The notes under the pieces are model-generated. The model worked only from the letters and a program-made list of their open reading frames with translations, was not told where the DNA came from and searched no databases. Of a stretch of DNA of 64,000 nt, positions 33,198 through 45,400 are shown in pieces (the stretch's first letter is position 1; the number at the start of each line of letters is the position of its first letter). This DNA is from Absidia repens (taxonomy: Eukaryota > Mucoromycota > Mucoromycetes > Mucorales > Cunninghamellaceae): assembly GCA_002105175.1 (NCBI GenBank), contig MCGE01000009.1:248001-312000 (forward strand), read 5' to 3'. Both the position numbers and the translations under genes were made by a program.

Positions 33198-34352
33198 ATG
33201 GGTGAACGTTAGTTTTATAAAATAACGCTTTTTTTTTTATGCCAAATCTGATCTCATTGTTTTCTCTCTCTCTCTTTTTTCTTCTATATTATTGTTCTTT
33301 AGGACGCTCCTCGCAAAGAGATGATGACCGTAGCAACAGTGACCGACGACGCCGTCATGATCGTGGTGCTCGATCTAGAAGCAGATCTCCTTCCGTTTCA
33401 ACAAAACAAGATCGGAAGCATAAAAATGCCGGACGTGGTAAGAAGATGAGCATGTGGCAGAGTGGAAAGATGAGGCAAATGGGGTTTGTATTGTGGCTAA
33501 CTTGGATTTATTTCTTCTTTTGATATATCTACATTGGACAACCATGAACTCTTACTTGGTATTATTGGCCGACTGACTGACTGACTGACTGACTAATGAC
33601 TTTGTATATCAATTTATTTCTTTCTTTCTTTGTTGCTTCTTGTCGCTTTGGAACTATTGGTACGGATGGCTTATCCATCCACTGTTGGAATTGATTGTGT
33701 ATAGACGACAATAGACGACGATCAAGATCACCACCATCCAGTTCATCTCGACACGGAGTCACCAGCAGCAGCAGCAGCAGTCGTCGCTCCTATCGTGAAC
33801 GTAGTGTCTCTGTTAGCTCATCAAGTGACTCGGAAGGTAAGTACCATCACATATAAATATATCATTTATCAGCTGCCTTCTTACTCTTCCCCCTTTATAT
33901 TATACATGATAGATGAAAGACGGCATAGAAAGAAACATAAGAAATCATCATCCTCCAGTCGCAGTAGTAGCAGTAGCAAGAAAAAGAAGAAATCGGTAAG
34001 GATGTTGCACTGTACTGTACAGCGCTTCGTGTTTGATGAAGGATAACAAACAGGGTGTGAACTCACCCATCGTCTTTTTTCTTGGATAGAAACGAAGTAA
34101 AAGGTCAAGCACAAGTGACGACGATGATGATTCCAGCGATGATGGCGATCAAAGAAGAAATCCAATCACTGGCAAAAAGGTATGCATTTGTATTCGTGGA
34201 CGTACATCACTTGAGGACTGACGAAATACTGATATCCTTTTTTTTTTTTTGGCTCCTGATAGATCAAGTTAAAGATTCACAAAACATCCGACGATAAGCG
34301 ACGCGATGAAAATCGATCGAACTTACTCGATTTTTTGAATTCCGCCTTTTAG
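33198..34352 (+). CDS. Arg/Ser-rich nuclear protein, probable splicing-associated factor
   Basis: join(33198..33201,33303..33437,33705..33836,33913..33995,34090..34179,34263..34352), 177 aa. Seen: RS dipeptides and basic runs (RSRSRSPSVS, RRRSRSPPSSS, HRKKHKKSSSSS), an acidic DDDDD patch, and a distinct C-terminal block NPITGKKIKLKIHKTSDDKR followed by NRSNLLDFLNSAF, the only non-repetitive part. No RRM. Known: RS-rich proteins act in spliceosome assembly and nuclear speckles and are regulated by SR kinases. Odd: the first coding exon is only 4 nt (ATGG) before a 101-nt intron; intron 2 is 267 nt and holds a GACT tandem repeat (about 33570-33594). The alternative start at an ATG inside exon 2 would remove about a dozen residues. 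The family was not identified. Confidence 0.78.
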
Positions 34353-34910
34353 TTTAGATGGCTACTAGCTTAGATAGTCTTGACAACAGTTGTAGTAGTA
34401 ATAGTAATAGTTGGTAGTAATGGCAGTAGTAGTACTGTAGTGTAGCTTATCCTGCCTCATACTTTCCCCATTTGGCCCCATTTGATTTATCCCAATAAAT
34501 TCCAATAAAACTAGTATATATATATATATATATTATTCACCCATCCATCACAAATGTTTATTTGCCATCACCTTCTTGATTCCTTTTGATTCATCACATA
34601 TTTTCTTTATTTGTAAATGAAATAAGAAAAACACCATTCGATAGCCAAAAAAAAAAAAAAAAAAAAGCATCTATAGGCACCATTTTGTTTACCCCTATCC
34701 ATTGACCCGTTTTGCTTCATCACAATAAAATAATGCATATATAAAACAGACGACTGATTAATGCTATGTCCTTTTTAATTGAAGAATATATTCTACAAAA
34801 GAGTGCTAATTCTAAATGATTCTAGTAAAATAAAATAAATGATGTATGTGTGTATGTGGGAAAGGGAGGGGTTGAAATGTTGAAGATAAGTAAAGGGGAG
34901 AATAGTGTAA
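34353..34910. other. intergenic between convergent genes
   Basis: Poly(A)-type signals at about 34495 (caataaatt) and 34722 (caataaaataatg), a (TA)n stretch at about 34514-34532, and an A20 tract at about 34645. No ORF. Confidence 0.5.
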
Positions 34911-37686
34911 CTACAAACTGAAGATATTGTATGCTTTGCCATTTGTGATCGCTTGATAACGAAGATCAAAGGATTCCTTGTTTGAAATTTCCTTGGTTGC
35001 TTTCCAGTATACCAAATTGGCTTTTTCGAATTTCTTTTGAGATTGAAGATAAGACAAATGAGAGAGGTAGATATCTATATAATACAATAATGTTAAGTTG
35101 ACTCTTTCATTCGCAAATTGTCTTTTTTCTTACCTTCTTTAACATCTTCCAAACGTGTTGCCATTTCAAACAAGAATTCCACGCTGTCGTGCCCATCCTT
35201 ATCCTTTTTGCCCATTGTGTTTTCCAAGTCTAGACAGGTCTTGTAAAATTCAAACGTAGGATACATATTGCGAATCACTCTTTTATATGCAGATCGTACA
35301 CTTTGGATACCACCCACCAATCCGGACCATCTCACGTAACTTGATAAAATCAGATCCTTTATAAGGTTTCGGTCTTCAGTAGCCATTGTTACCGACGGAA
35401 GCAGAGAAGTGACTTTTTGGCAAGCATCCTGTTAGATATATAGCCATTAGTGTCTAGATACATTCATCATCTCTTTGCCGTTTTTTTCTTACCATATAAA
35501 GATCACCCACTTCTTCAGCATCAAGCGTATTTTGCTCTGACTGTCGGTGCAACCAATCATCGTATGTGGCCCACAGATCATAAGAGCTTGGCAGTTTGTC
35601 CAAGGCAATTTTGTATAAAGCTAACTGGGGTTGATCTAATAATAAATTAAAGAAGATGAGTCAAGGAACTAACAAGTACCGCACTGATATGCCGACTTTT
35701 TTTTTATTAGCTTTACCATCACCATCTTCCCTTTGAGCCAAACTGATTCGGGCAATCCATAGTGGTGCTGATTCGGAATAAATTTTGGTAGCTTCTTTTG
35801 CTTTGACTTGAGCTATCATGAATGTATGTAAAGAGAGAGCGTGAGTTATTTTTTTAAAAAAACAAAAAAGATGCAAGTGATAAATAGTATATAGGATTCC
35901 TTACCATTGACCAGCTGATCTTCGTCTGTAAGGTATTCAATCCAGGAAGCATATAATGCCTCAGAGAGACATTTTTGCTTTTGACATGCTGTGAATGTTT
36001 TTTGCAACAATTTGGTAAGGTATAATTTCTACAAATAATATGATCGAATAGATAAGCATTGTTTGCACTCTTCACCCCTTTTTTTTTAGGCAACCTACCA
36101 AATTTTCTTCACTGATGACTTTTCTCCATTGATCAAGGAATTCCACATATAATTGCCACATGAGAGGAGTACAAAGTTCCTATTACAAAAGTAGTTATTA
36201 GTCTACTTCTATATTATTTGAATACTAATATTATATTTTTACCTTGACATCGGTGTTGAATTCATCTACAGACGCCTTTAGAGCCACTACAAAAGCAGGA
36301 TCTGATATGGAGATATACTTCTTAGCATCGTCATCGCCTTCCAATGGGGTGTCAGTCTTTGTAAACAAGTGGCGAGTAGCGAGATAAGCACGAGCATGGG
36401 CATTATCACTCATGTCTTGTCGAATACTGTCATACACCATTTTGCAGCCCTTTTCTGAATCCGAGAATGTACGATAAATGTCGACAAAGGTTGTTCTAAA
36501 GCCAAGATCATTGGGATGAGCTATCGAAAACAATAATAAAAACATTAAAAAACAAGTTGCTTGAGATAACAAACTTTTCCAATGATGCTTTTCAATTTTA
36601 CCTTTGATTGCATTCTTATAGATGATGGTGGCCAATAAACCTTGCAAAATAGGATTGGTACCTTCTTTCAAGGCTTCGGTGGTGCTTTCCTTCAGCTGAT
36701 CAACATTTTCCGAGTCACTGTTATCCATATCTTCTCCTGTCAATTTTGGTAATCGAATCATGTTGCTATCATCTTGTTGTTGATCATTCTCATCGTCATT
36801 GTCGATGTCCATATCCGTCGCCGTCGTCGTTGTGGTCGCCTTGTCATCGTCATTGATACCCAAGACTCTTCGTCTTAACTTAATTTTTTCCACATAAAGC
36901 AATTCCAAACGGAAATATTCATGCCACAAAGTAGGGTGATTAGGATTGAGACGTAAAGCTCGTTGTAATAAGAGTCGCGCTGCTGCCATATTCGCATTTT
37001 CTTCATATTCCCATGAAGCGGCCAGGACCCATAAACTTGGCTTGGTAGGATGAAATTGAAGCGCCCTAGCAAAAGAAATATTCGCTTTAGTCCCATGTAA
37101 CCATCATTCCCTTAATACATGACTGTGATATACTTACTGAACAAAGATAGCACTGAGCACACCTTGAGCATTGTTGCTTTTGGCGAATTCAATATACTGT
37201 ATCCACAATGATAAATCGCCTCTGAATTTGTTCGTTGCTCGTTTGAATAAAAGGAAAATACGTCGGGTGATGGAAAAGGCAGTGGTACCCTTTTTTTCGT
37301 CGAGTGCTATATCATAGGTAAAATAAACATACAAGTAAATACATGATCTTTTCAATATGCCAAGGGCAAGTACTTACACACAATCCTGGCCTTTCGCTTT
37401 TTTCGTAGAGCTTCCAAGTTGATTTCATATTCAATACTTCGCAAAAAATCGATCTTTTTTACAATGCGGCGATTCATAGCATACTCTTGATTAGTGCGTT
37501 TCTTAATAATTGATTTGATTTCGACCTATTCATCGGACAAGAAAAAGATCTATGGTTAGCATACTGCTATGTACGGTTGATCATAAAAAATGCGATAGAG
37601 CTTACGTCACTGAAGTATCCTTTTCTTTCAAGCTCTTCAAGCTCTGGAAGCATACGTTCCATATAGTATTGCACTGTATCCGCCAT
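34911..37686 (-). CDS. UTP6: U3 snoRNP / SSU processome protein Utp6 (HAT-repeat protein)
   Basis: complement(join(34911..35074,35134..35428,35493..35635,35717..35812,35905..36028,36099..36179,36243..36520,36602..37065,37138..37306,37378..37525,37606..37686)), 680 aa in 11 exons. Seen: the N-terminus MADTVQYYMERMLPELEELE with EIKSIIKKRTNQEYAMNRR, the hallmark of Utp6; then successive HAT repeats (LSLWIQYIEFAKSN, PSLWVLAASWEYEENANMAA, PTLWHEYFRLELLYVEKIKL, APLWIARISLAQRE, YDLWATYDDWLHRQ). An acidic low-complexity insert (ATTTTTATDMDIDNDDENDQ) separates the N- and C-terminal HAT arrays. Known: Utp6 is part of the UtpB subcomplex of the small-subunit processome, needed for pre-18S rRNA cleavage in the nucleolus. 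All ten introns are frame-consistent; human and yeast homologues are roughly 440-600 aa, so this one is somewhat long. Confidence 0.93.
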
Positions 37687-37723
37687 GTTGAGTGTTGTTT
37701 AAAGATTGATCACGAAACCGTTC

Positions 37724-37754
<31 letters not shown>

Positions 37755-38124
37755 GGCCATTGAAGGAAAAAAAATTCCGGACTTTCAATTGGACGAGGAG
37801 GTGGCTGATGCAGCATTCTTTTTTTACTTTTGGCAGGGAAATGGATATTCGCTCAACCCCGAATCATACCACACCAAAACATTATAACAACAGAAAAAGA
37901 AATATCAGTTTCAAAGACATAATTTTCGTTTACCAAACGCCAAATGATACATGTATACTGTATGTAGTCAAATGCACACATATCAACCTTGTTTCCTTCA
38001 CAAATCACATTTTAAATACAAAAGCAGCAATTCAAATACCGATGCTTCGGGATGATTGTCGTTGTCAAACCACATTTCATGCAACACTTTTTATTAAATT
38101 TCATATCCTACTAACTAATCAGAA
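37687..38124. other. intergenic between UTP6 start and TMEM19-like stop
   Basis: Contains an A30 tract (about 37723-37752, T30 on the UTP6 strand) 40 bp upstream of the UTP6 start. Otherwise plain; presumed UTP6 promoter. Confidence 0.45.
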
Positions 38125-39347
38125 CTAAACAATATACATTGCAGCTATTCCACATAAACTACAAGTTAACAACGTCGACACCAAATTCACCTATATTTTA
38201 TAAAAAAAAAAAATTGGTGAACCTACTTCATTTTGTATGTTTAGCCTTCTTTTGTATTTTTTTTGGATATTCTTACCTGATGATTATCCAAAACATTCCA
38301 ACCTTTGACATCGATAGTGTCCATATTTCCCGTCGGCTTATTTGAGATTATCATCTTTTTGTCCTTGGAATACAATGTTTCTTGAATAGTGGCCCCGAGG
38401 ACCGAGTCGATCTATAAGTGAAGCTTTAGTTCACCGATATATACATATATAATAGCTTTCTTTGTCTCCATCTTACCAAGGAGCCACCAAGACCAGCCAA
38501 GGCACCTAAAACAACAATATCCCAAGCAAACCCATGACATCGACGATCCAAAAGTAAAGATAAAGCACCTGCTAATCCAACACTGAGCCCACCTCCCAAG
38601 GAAGCGGCAAGACCAAGAAGAGATACACCTCCATTTGTACCTGGTGGAACACGTGTCCCTGTGGTGATAAGGAAAGGCCATGATGAATTCAGAATACCTA
38701 ATTCACTAGCCCACTAATTATATAATATAGAGCATCAATACACAGTTTTGTTCATTTTAAATGGATATTGAAATCATACCGTATCTCCAGCCGCGCTAGC
38801 ATAGTGGCTAAAGAGAGAGAAAAGCAAATAAGAAAGAGTCAGTGAAGAACACTTCACGCCAGGCGTCCATTAAATCATATCTTGATGTCCTGTTTGTTTA
38901 CCCGATATAGATCCAAAGAAGCACCGTTCCCCATCGGGTAGACGAGTAACACATGGTGGACGAATCACCTAAAGCATGGAAAACTGACACCGCCAATCCA
39001 CCGGCAAGACCATTACACACGACTTGCATCAAATTTCGTTCAGACGACTGATCATATTCATCTTCAAGTTGTCGTTTCCGATCGGCCTTGAACTACAAAT
39101 ATATATGTAATGATAGAGAAAGTAAGCCAAACAAAAAGATCATAAGGGCAGAACTTACCTTAGTCAGCTTAGAGCTGATCAGGAAAAAAGTCAGTAACAC
39201 CACCGTGAAAAGCCAGTAAGAAGAAGAAAAGGTGGTCAAGCCCAAGACAAAAGCACCAGCGGCACCATCCCTTGTCAACGTTTTCTTTTGTCGAGTATAA
39301 ATTACTAGTAAAGTGGATAAACCCAAGGCAAACAGTAAAGGCTGCAT
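38125..39347 (-). CDS. TMEM19 / DUF92 integral membrane protein
   Basis: complement(join(38125..38190,38277..38411,38477..38713,38780..38807,38902..39092,39159..39347)), 281 aa. Seen: multiple helices, and the family signatures [17 protein letters not shown] near the N-terminus, [17 protein letters not shown] and [17 protein letters not shown] in the centre, and a Gly-rich [19 protein letters not shown]. Known: DUF92 (PF01940) covers TMEM19 of animals and bacterial or plastid homologues; a plant member (VTE6) acts as a phytyl-phosphate kinase, suggesting a CDP- or phosphate-alcohol type reaction, but the fungal role is not established. A 28-nt exon (38780..38807) is required for HYASAAGDT. 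The ATG at 39347 is chosen over an upstream in-frame hydrophobic extension. Tandem with U2AF1 upstream on the same strand. Confidence 0.9.
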
Positions 39348-39588
39348 ACTAACTGATATATAAAGAAAGACGAAGAAGAAGAAGAAAAGCAAAACATGTG
39401 GCCCCGACCCCTATTTTATCCCTGTTTTTGTAAAAGCGCCCGCCGCCCACCGCAACAAAACACGATTCAGAAAAAGGAAATTTTATTTTTTATTTTTATT
39501 TGTAACAAAAAAAAATATATCAAAATATACACAGAATTCACTACATCAATCATCAGTATTATATAAACTAAATATGTATATATATAAA

Positions 39589-40637
39589 CTACATTGCCAT
39601 AGGTTCAGGGACAGCACCATCATCACCTTCGCCACCACCAGTAGCACTACCAGTCGCACCACCACCACCATGATATTCGCTCAGGTCTTCGCTCCGAGAA
39701 AGAGGAGGATTATCGGTGGACTGCCTATTTTCGTCATAGTGTTGTCGTCGTCGGTCATCATCCCGTCGTCGCCGTTCTTCCTCTTCCTTTTGCCTTGCTT
39801 CCCGCCGTTTTTCCTTGACTGTCAATCGTTGTGCTTCCTTCAAATCCCTTCCAAGTGATCTCGACGGGTGCTTCAAGTGCATAAAGTTACAAAATCCACC
39901 ACGATTACATTCCGCTATTTCATTTTGTCGACAACACGCTTCTCTAAAATCCGTCACAGGTGATAATTCTGCATAAAGAGGTCGTCCTATGAGAAAGTCA
40001 ATACATAAACAAAGGAGTGAGTGATACGTTGATGACAGTTATCTATCAATATCGTATAGTATAGAGGGCCAAAAGTCCGTTAGTACATCTTACCTGCATA
40101 AAATCGATCATTCAAGTTTTCGACCGCTTTTCCAGCATCTTCTTCGTATCGGAATTGACAATAAACGTTACCCACCAAGTGATCGCCCACATTGTCACAG
40201 ACGATCATTTCTTCTACTTCACCAAAGGACGCTAATTCGGTGAAAACATCTTCATAAAACATATCAAATTCTTCTTGATCTTCGTCAGATGATAGTCGAG
40301 GAGGTTGATCGTGGCTTGGGGTACGATACATATTGGCAATCAACATCGTTTGTGAGAAGGTAGGTTTGACATGCTTTCGAGAGCAGCGTTCACCATGACG
40401 ACAAGCACCAATCTATTTAAGCAATAGAGAAACAAAACAAGTTTAGTTGACAAAAGGAAAAAAAAAAAAAAGTTTTTTGCACCTACTTTGAAATAAAAGG
40501 AGCAATTGACCCTATACAAAGAATATACAAATAAGATGATAAGTAGACATAATAAAGTGAATGAATTTATTCCATTGCTTGTTATCCACTTACTTGTCTT
40601 TTTCAGTACCATAAATGCTTGCGAGATATTCAGCCAT
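39589..40637 (-). CDS. U2AF1: U2 snRNP auxiliary factor small subunit (U2AF35)
   Basis: complement(join(39589..39986,40094..40412,40487..40511,40594..40637)), 261 aa. Seen: [20 protein letters not shown] start; a CCCH zinc finger ([20 protein letters not shown]); an atypical RRM ([30 protein letters not shown]); a second CCCH finger ([20 protein letters not shown]); and a basic/acidic Arg-rich tail ending in Gly-rich low complexity. Known: U2AF35 reads the AG at the 3' splice site with its zinc fingers and pairs with U2AF65 through the RRM. The C-terminal RS-like tail is reduced to [12 protein letters not shown]. The intron-rich window itself fits a need for this factor. A 25-nt exon (40487..40511) is required. 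No missing key residues seen. Confidence 0.95.
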
Positions 40638-41562
40638 GATTAATGAATTGAGTAGAAAAAGAAGAAAAAAATAAAGGAGACAGAGAAATCGCTAGAATAA
40701 AATAACACAACACCAGTGCTTTTTGTATATTAAAATTCCGCGACCAATAATAAAGCGAAGGAAGAGATGATAGAATAATAAATAAACAAGTGTAGTATGA
40801 TAGGGACATAACAGCAAAAGAGACCATAGCAGAAGGGGCTTCATGCAAGCAGAGTGCACATTAAAAAAAGGTATTGTGAAAATGAGTATCTTTTTGTACG
40901 AATAGCACATGGCAATAAATATCTTGGTTCTTCTTCTTCCCTTCAGTGCAACACCCCCGGACCCGTGCATCACATAGGATGGGGTGGGCCACCCGTAGTT
41001 CGCATCTACGAGTCAGGCAGCCAAGAATGGGAAAATTAAATCAAATAACATTCTTCGTTTTTTTGGGAGGTAGATGTGACTTGACAGAGAACGACTTGAG
41101 GGCAGACAGCAATAACAAAACCAGGACGGGGGCTTTTTTTTAAGGTGCATTGGATGCTCAAAAAAAAAAAAAGTTAGTACGGAGCAAAAAGATCACACGG
41201 TACATCATATCATACACATAAAGTGAACATCATCCCCTCCCCACCAGCAGACCAGTCCCTAGTTTTAAATTTTTCTACTTACCTTTTGGCGGTGGAACGA
41301 AGCAAAATAAACCACAACGACTTTTTCAAACAAACTATGAGACCTTTAGCGAGCAAACAATGAATAAATAGTCAAAAAAAAAAAGCAATATTTATAGAGA
41401 ATCACGATTCACGAAACCAAAATGTGGGAGTATAGTATGTACAGTACTGTACAGTACAATACAATACAAGGAACAAGCGCTTCAAACCCTGCAGGAGTCG
41501 GCGTTTGAAATATCCTTTAGGGATTCTTTTTCTCTTCTTCTTTTCCGGTGCCGGTAACATGG
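40638..41562. other. intergenic between divergent U2AF1 and the 41.6-kb gene
   Basis: 925 bp. A GC-richer segment at about 40945-41110 stands out but gives no convincing ORF. A GTAC palindrome cluster is at 41436-41470. GGCGTTTGAAATATCCTTTA at 41494-41513 resembles the junction sequence next to several repeat copies. Confidence 0.4.
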
Positions 41563-42713
41563 ATGCCTAAAGCCCCTTTGTACAATAGCCTAATGCTTCA
41601 GATATGTAATTATTCTGTACAGGCGACATTTCCTGACTGACTGTAGGGCGAAAAGGAAACTTTGTATAGAAAATATTACGGACAAAATCCGTCAAAAGAC
41701 GACTTTATTGCAAACTTCCAAGGAAACTGAAGCCAATGAACAATATTGCGGAAATGTGTACAAGGAAGCAGCAGAACGTTGGAATGCAATAAAGGAAGGT
41801 ATGGAAAATGAAGGTAGTTTCCCATTAAACTAAAAGGCTGAAAGATATGGAAAAGTATACATAATTCTAATATCGCTTTTTATTTTAATATAGGGGAGGA
41901 CAACACACCAGGAACAATGACCCCACAACCTCGGGCAGGTAATGTGCATCAAATCCTGAATGCTTTGAACGCTATGCGCAACACAGCACGATCCGAGCTC
42001 GGCATGTCGCCGCCGTCACAAATACCAGGAAGATTGGTCTATACAAAACGGGTAACTGGCATGCACCATCCATTGTTTGAGCGATCCAGCTTTGGTGGCT
42101 TGACTTCTTCGGGCGACCAAGTGTGCCAACATTCTTTTCGTCCCCAAAGCCGCATAGAAGCCATGGAACGTCTGCGCCTTGTGAATTATAAGTGTTCTAT
42201 CTCTCTCTCCTCCTTCCTTCTCCTTACTTGTTGTTTTTATTGTTATGCTTGCTCAATTAGAATAGTTCATCTTTATATCTCTTCCTTTATCCTTGCGATC
42301 TCGTTTTTATTTTTTATTTTTTATTTTTTCCAATAAAAAAAAAATTGTCTATTCTTGCCACTTTTTGTAAGATGAATGACTGTGTCCATTGTTGTTGATT
42401 TGCAGATAGTTGATCAGGGAAATGGTCAGATCTGCAGTTCAGCGGTAGGTTGTGCTGGACTTCAAATTCGAGAGTCCTTTTTTTTAGATTCTACAACTTC
42501 CTTTCCCTTTTTCTTGTTTTTTTATATATATTTTACCTTCTCTCTAGTTTCTCCCCGTTGTTTGGCTATTCTTTATTATTTAATCGTTATCCTGCAAATA
42601 TATTTTATTGATATGTTTATATTCTTTACTCACTTTTTCATTTTTATCAATAACGGTACTAATGCCTTCAACAGATGGATATTGCTCTATTGACTCTTGT
42701 TACATACAGATGA
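41563..42713 (+). CDS. hypothetical protein, helical, Gln/Arg-rich; C-terminal exon abuts a repeat
   Basis: join(41563..41579,41623..41813,41894..42180,42406..42444,42675..42713), 190 aa. Seen: MPKAPLRHFLTDCRAKRKLC, a charged helical region (ITDKIRQKTTLLQTSKETEA), then HQILNALNAMRNTARSELGM and a loop with RLVYTKRVTGMHHPLFERSS. No family recognised. The start relies on a very short intron (43 nt, 41580-41622) that joins TT|G in frame; without it the long frame has no ATG. The last two exons are short (13 codons each); intron 4 (230 nt) resembles DNA upstream of repeat R5, so the C-terminal exon (MDIALLTLVTYR) may derive from repeat DNA. If exon 3 reads on instead, translation gives a hydrophobic tail to 42336. 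Coding nature is likely, the 3' structure uncertain. Confidence 0.55.
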
Positions 42714-42739
42714 AGACCAAAAAAAAAAAAAATCTGTTT

Positions 42740-43055
42740 TCAAGCCCCGCCCACGTGGATTTTTTCTTTATTCCCAATTTTTCTTGGTTCCCTCATTCTT
42801 TCTTCACTTTATAGGTTACGATGGACTTGACTTAGTATCAATACTAGCTTAGAAGGGTTTTCAGATTAGCGATTGCAACATGTATGGGGAAACCCTTACA
42901 TTTTTGGATTCAGGATTTTTGGGATCTCCGTTAGATTAGCCTTCATTTGTCTTAGATTATCATTGTGAAACCGCCATCAGCTTAGTTTAGTGTTAGTTAT
43001 CATAGTTTATATCAACAACTGAATAAAAATATGTCTTGTCTTTTTACCATTTGTC
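42740..43055 (+). repeat. dispersed repeat family, copy R6
   Basis: Begins with a textbook 5' end (CCCCGCCCACGTGGATTTTT), T-rich block, core TCAGATTAGCGATTGCAACA and GTATGGGGAAACCCTTACAT, ending GAATAAAAATATGTCTTGTC at about 43022. Has an insertion-like block (ATTAGCCTTCATTTG..CATTGTGAAACCGCC) shared with R8, defining a subfamily. Confidence 0.8.
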
Positions 43056-44081
43056 TATTGCATACGTTTCCGTATCTTGTTGAATGGGAATCGTATATGT
43101 GCATGTAAAAATAAAAAACTGTAGTGTGTATGAAAAAGCGAAATGGGTTCGATATTATGGCGACTTCGTCCACCACCTCATGTACTTTATACTATATATT
43201 TGTACGTAAAAAAAAAAGCAGAGATGTATTTGTGGCGAAAAACCCCCACTACATAGTAGTTTGATGTTGTCTAGTCTATGTCGCACTTTGATGGGTGAGG
43301 GATAGCTTCAACTGATTCTCAACCCATTCCGCATTGCTAGCGAAAATGACAGCCATTTCATATTTCCAAAATATTGATTGGAAGATTTGGAAAATATCCT
43401 TTTTTCTCAAATTGACCCTGGATCAATTTTGAAACATTGGAAGTACGTTATGAATCTAATTTTCTCTATCGGGAACGCGCAAACTCGCTTTTTAGCTCGT
43501 ATTGTTCATATAATTCCTAAAAAAAAACGTTGGTGGGTACGTAGCAAAGAAAAGCTTAGTTATTGACTTCTACGTAATTTATATGGTAACGTAATGATAC
43601 AATGACCCGGATAGATGTCAATGATTGAAGAATGGTAATAAAAAAAACAAGAAGGCATAAAAGCTTTCGTTTTAGTTAGTAATGCATTTAAATTATCAAT
43701 TTCAGGGGATCACATCCCTCAGGGAGAAAAAAAAAAGATGGGTCGCAAACAAAAAAAAAAAAAAAAAAAAAAAAAAACGCTAAATACTTATGAGGGTGGT
43801 TTTCACCTCCCACTCACCCATCACCCATCACCCATCCACACATTGCAAAAAGAGTAAATAATCAAATGTTTAAATATATTTTATTTTTATTTTTTCAAAT
43901 GTTTGAATTTCACTATACAAAAGAAAAAGGGACAAGGGGAGGAGAAGGAGGAGAGGCGTTTACAATAATAATCAAAGATATCATGTAACTTTTTTTATGT
44001 GTACGATGGAAGGTAAAGTGACAAAAGGGAGTGGGGTTTTGTAGGTGACAACGTATATATATAACTAAAGGCAAAGACAGT

Positions 44082-44124
<43 letters not shown>

Positions 44125-44172
44125 CTAAACTAAAAAAGTGATAAAAAAGATAAAGTAAAAAAATAAAAAATT
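43056..44172. other. intergenic, nothing recognised
   Basis: A28 tract at about 43750, (ACCCATC)n-like short repeats at 43812-43838, and a (TA)n microsatellite at 44085-44119 just past the Tom40 stop codon. A 62-codon frame at 43378-43566 lacks an ATG and is not called. Confidence 0.45.
44085..44119. repeat. (TA)n microsatellite
   Basis: About 17 TA units in the 3' flank of the Tom40 gene. Confidence 0.9.
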
Positions 44173-45400
44173 CTAAGCAGACAACATGATACCAACACCG
44201 AATTTGCTTTGACCCTTCATATGATCCAAATCACCACTGATGAGGAAGGAGAAGCCAGGAGCCATCTTTTCTTCCAATACAGCAGACACTCTACCAGTTG
44301 TATCAATTTGACCACGGAAAGTAGCTTGTCTAAAGTCGAATTTCCCGCCCACGGTAGCTACAGCTTCACGACGACCATTTTGCACCATGATGTTCATTTC
44401 AGCACCGAATTCCACCTTTTCGTTGATACGTTGATAATAACTTGCTTGGATAGCACCGAGACCTTGGAATTGTGCTGTGGCCACATAATCACTACCTGTG
44501 TATTTACCCACCAAGGACATGGCAGTTTCTTCCATATCGGGTGTAGGACGTTGCAAGACCACTTCAGTACCGAGCGCCAATTGAGGGGTCACTGATTGCA
44601 AGTAGTTTGCCATGTAAAGACCAGTCAGTTCAAGAGGGTTGGGATTCATGGCCTTGATGTTACAAGAAAAGTCGGATCCTGTATAATCTTGGTCGACTTG
44701 TAACATGGATTGACCGGGCATTTGAGTGAGTTGGGCAACAATCTTGGTGGCCGTTTGAGCAGACCAGGCGTGTCGAACCACCGCATTCAAATTGGTATCG
44801 TTATCCATAGTACCTTGAGCCATAGTCTACAAATAATTATAAGACGTGTTTTTTATTAGCATGCCCTCCACACACACATATATATATCTATATGTATATA
44901 TTTCCTTTTATACTTACTCTTTCAGTCATATAACCGGACATGAAGTTGTACATGGGGGGCATGACTTGAGAACCCAAGGAAAATTGATGTTGAACATGGA
45001 AGTTGCCAGACAATTCCTTGACGATGTTGGCTTGAGCACCATCAAACAAGTAGTTGGTCACAAACGTGTCTAGTAGAAAGAAAAAACAAAGCGAGAGTGT
45101 GTATAGGTGAATTAATAAACGTTCTTACTTCCGCAAATAAATAGTGATAGACTTACCTTTAGCTTCGCTGTGTAAACGTTCAAACTTTCCAGGGTTAGGA
45201 AGGTTAAGCTTTGATTTTTGGTAGGAGAACCATGAACCCCAGTGAAGAGGATTGTAGGGTGATCCACTAGGCTTTTGATCCTTCACAGGGAAAGAAGAAA
45301 GAGGAGAATAGATGCGAGGAGTGGTGGAAGCAGTAGGAACAGCAGCGGGGGCTGTAGGGTTTGGTGTAGCAGTAGTAGGAGGTACGACAGGTGTGGCCAT
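44173..45400 (-). CDS. TOM40: mitochondrial import receptor Tom40 (outer-membrane translocase pore)
   Basis: complement(join(44173..44826,44918..45069,45157..45400)), 349 aa. Seen: an Ala/Pro/Thr-rich N-terminus (about 45 aa), then NPLHWGSWFSYQKSKLNLPN and NPGKFERLHSEAKDT, the conserved Tom40 entry segment, followed by Porin_3 beta-strand pattern (HVQHQFSLGSQVMPPMYNF, VLQRPTPDMEETAMSLVGKY, YYQRINEKVEFGAEMNIMVQ, GFSFLISGDLDHMKGQSKFG) to the C-terminal GVGIMLSA. Known: Tom40 forms the beta-barrel channel of the TOM complex through which nearly all mitochondrial precursors pass. Length matches the family. Head-to-head with the mitochondrial-type AsnRS gene, 264 bp between start codons. Confidence 0.95.

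Noticed and set aside
43378..43566. 62-codon plus-strand frame (KHWKYVMNLIFSIGNAQTRF)
   Set aside because: No ATG in the frame and an in-frame stop just upstream; too little support for a gene or pseudogene call.
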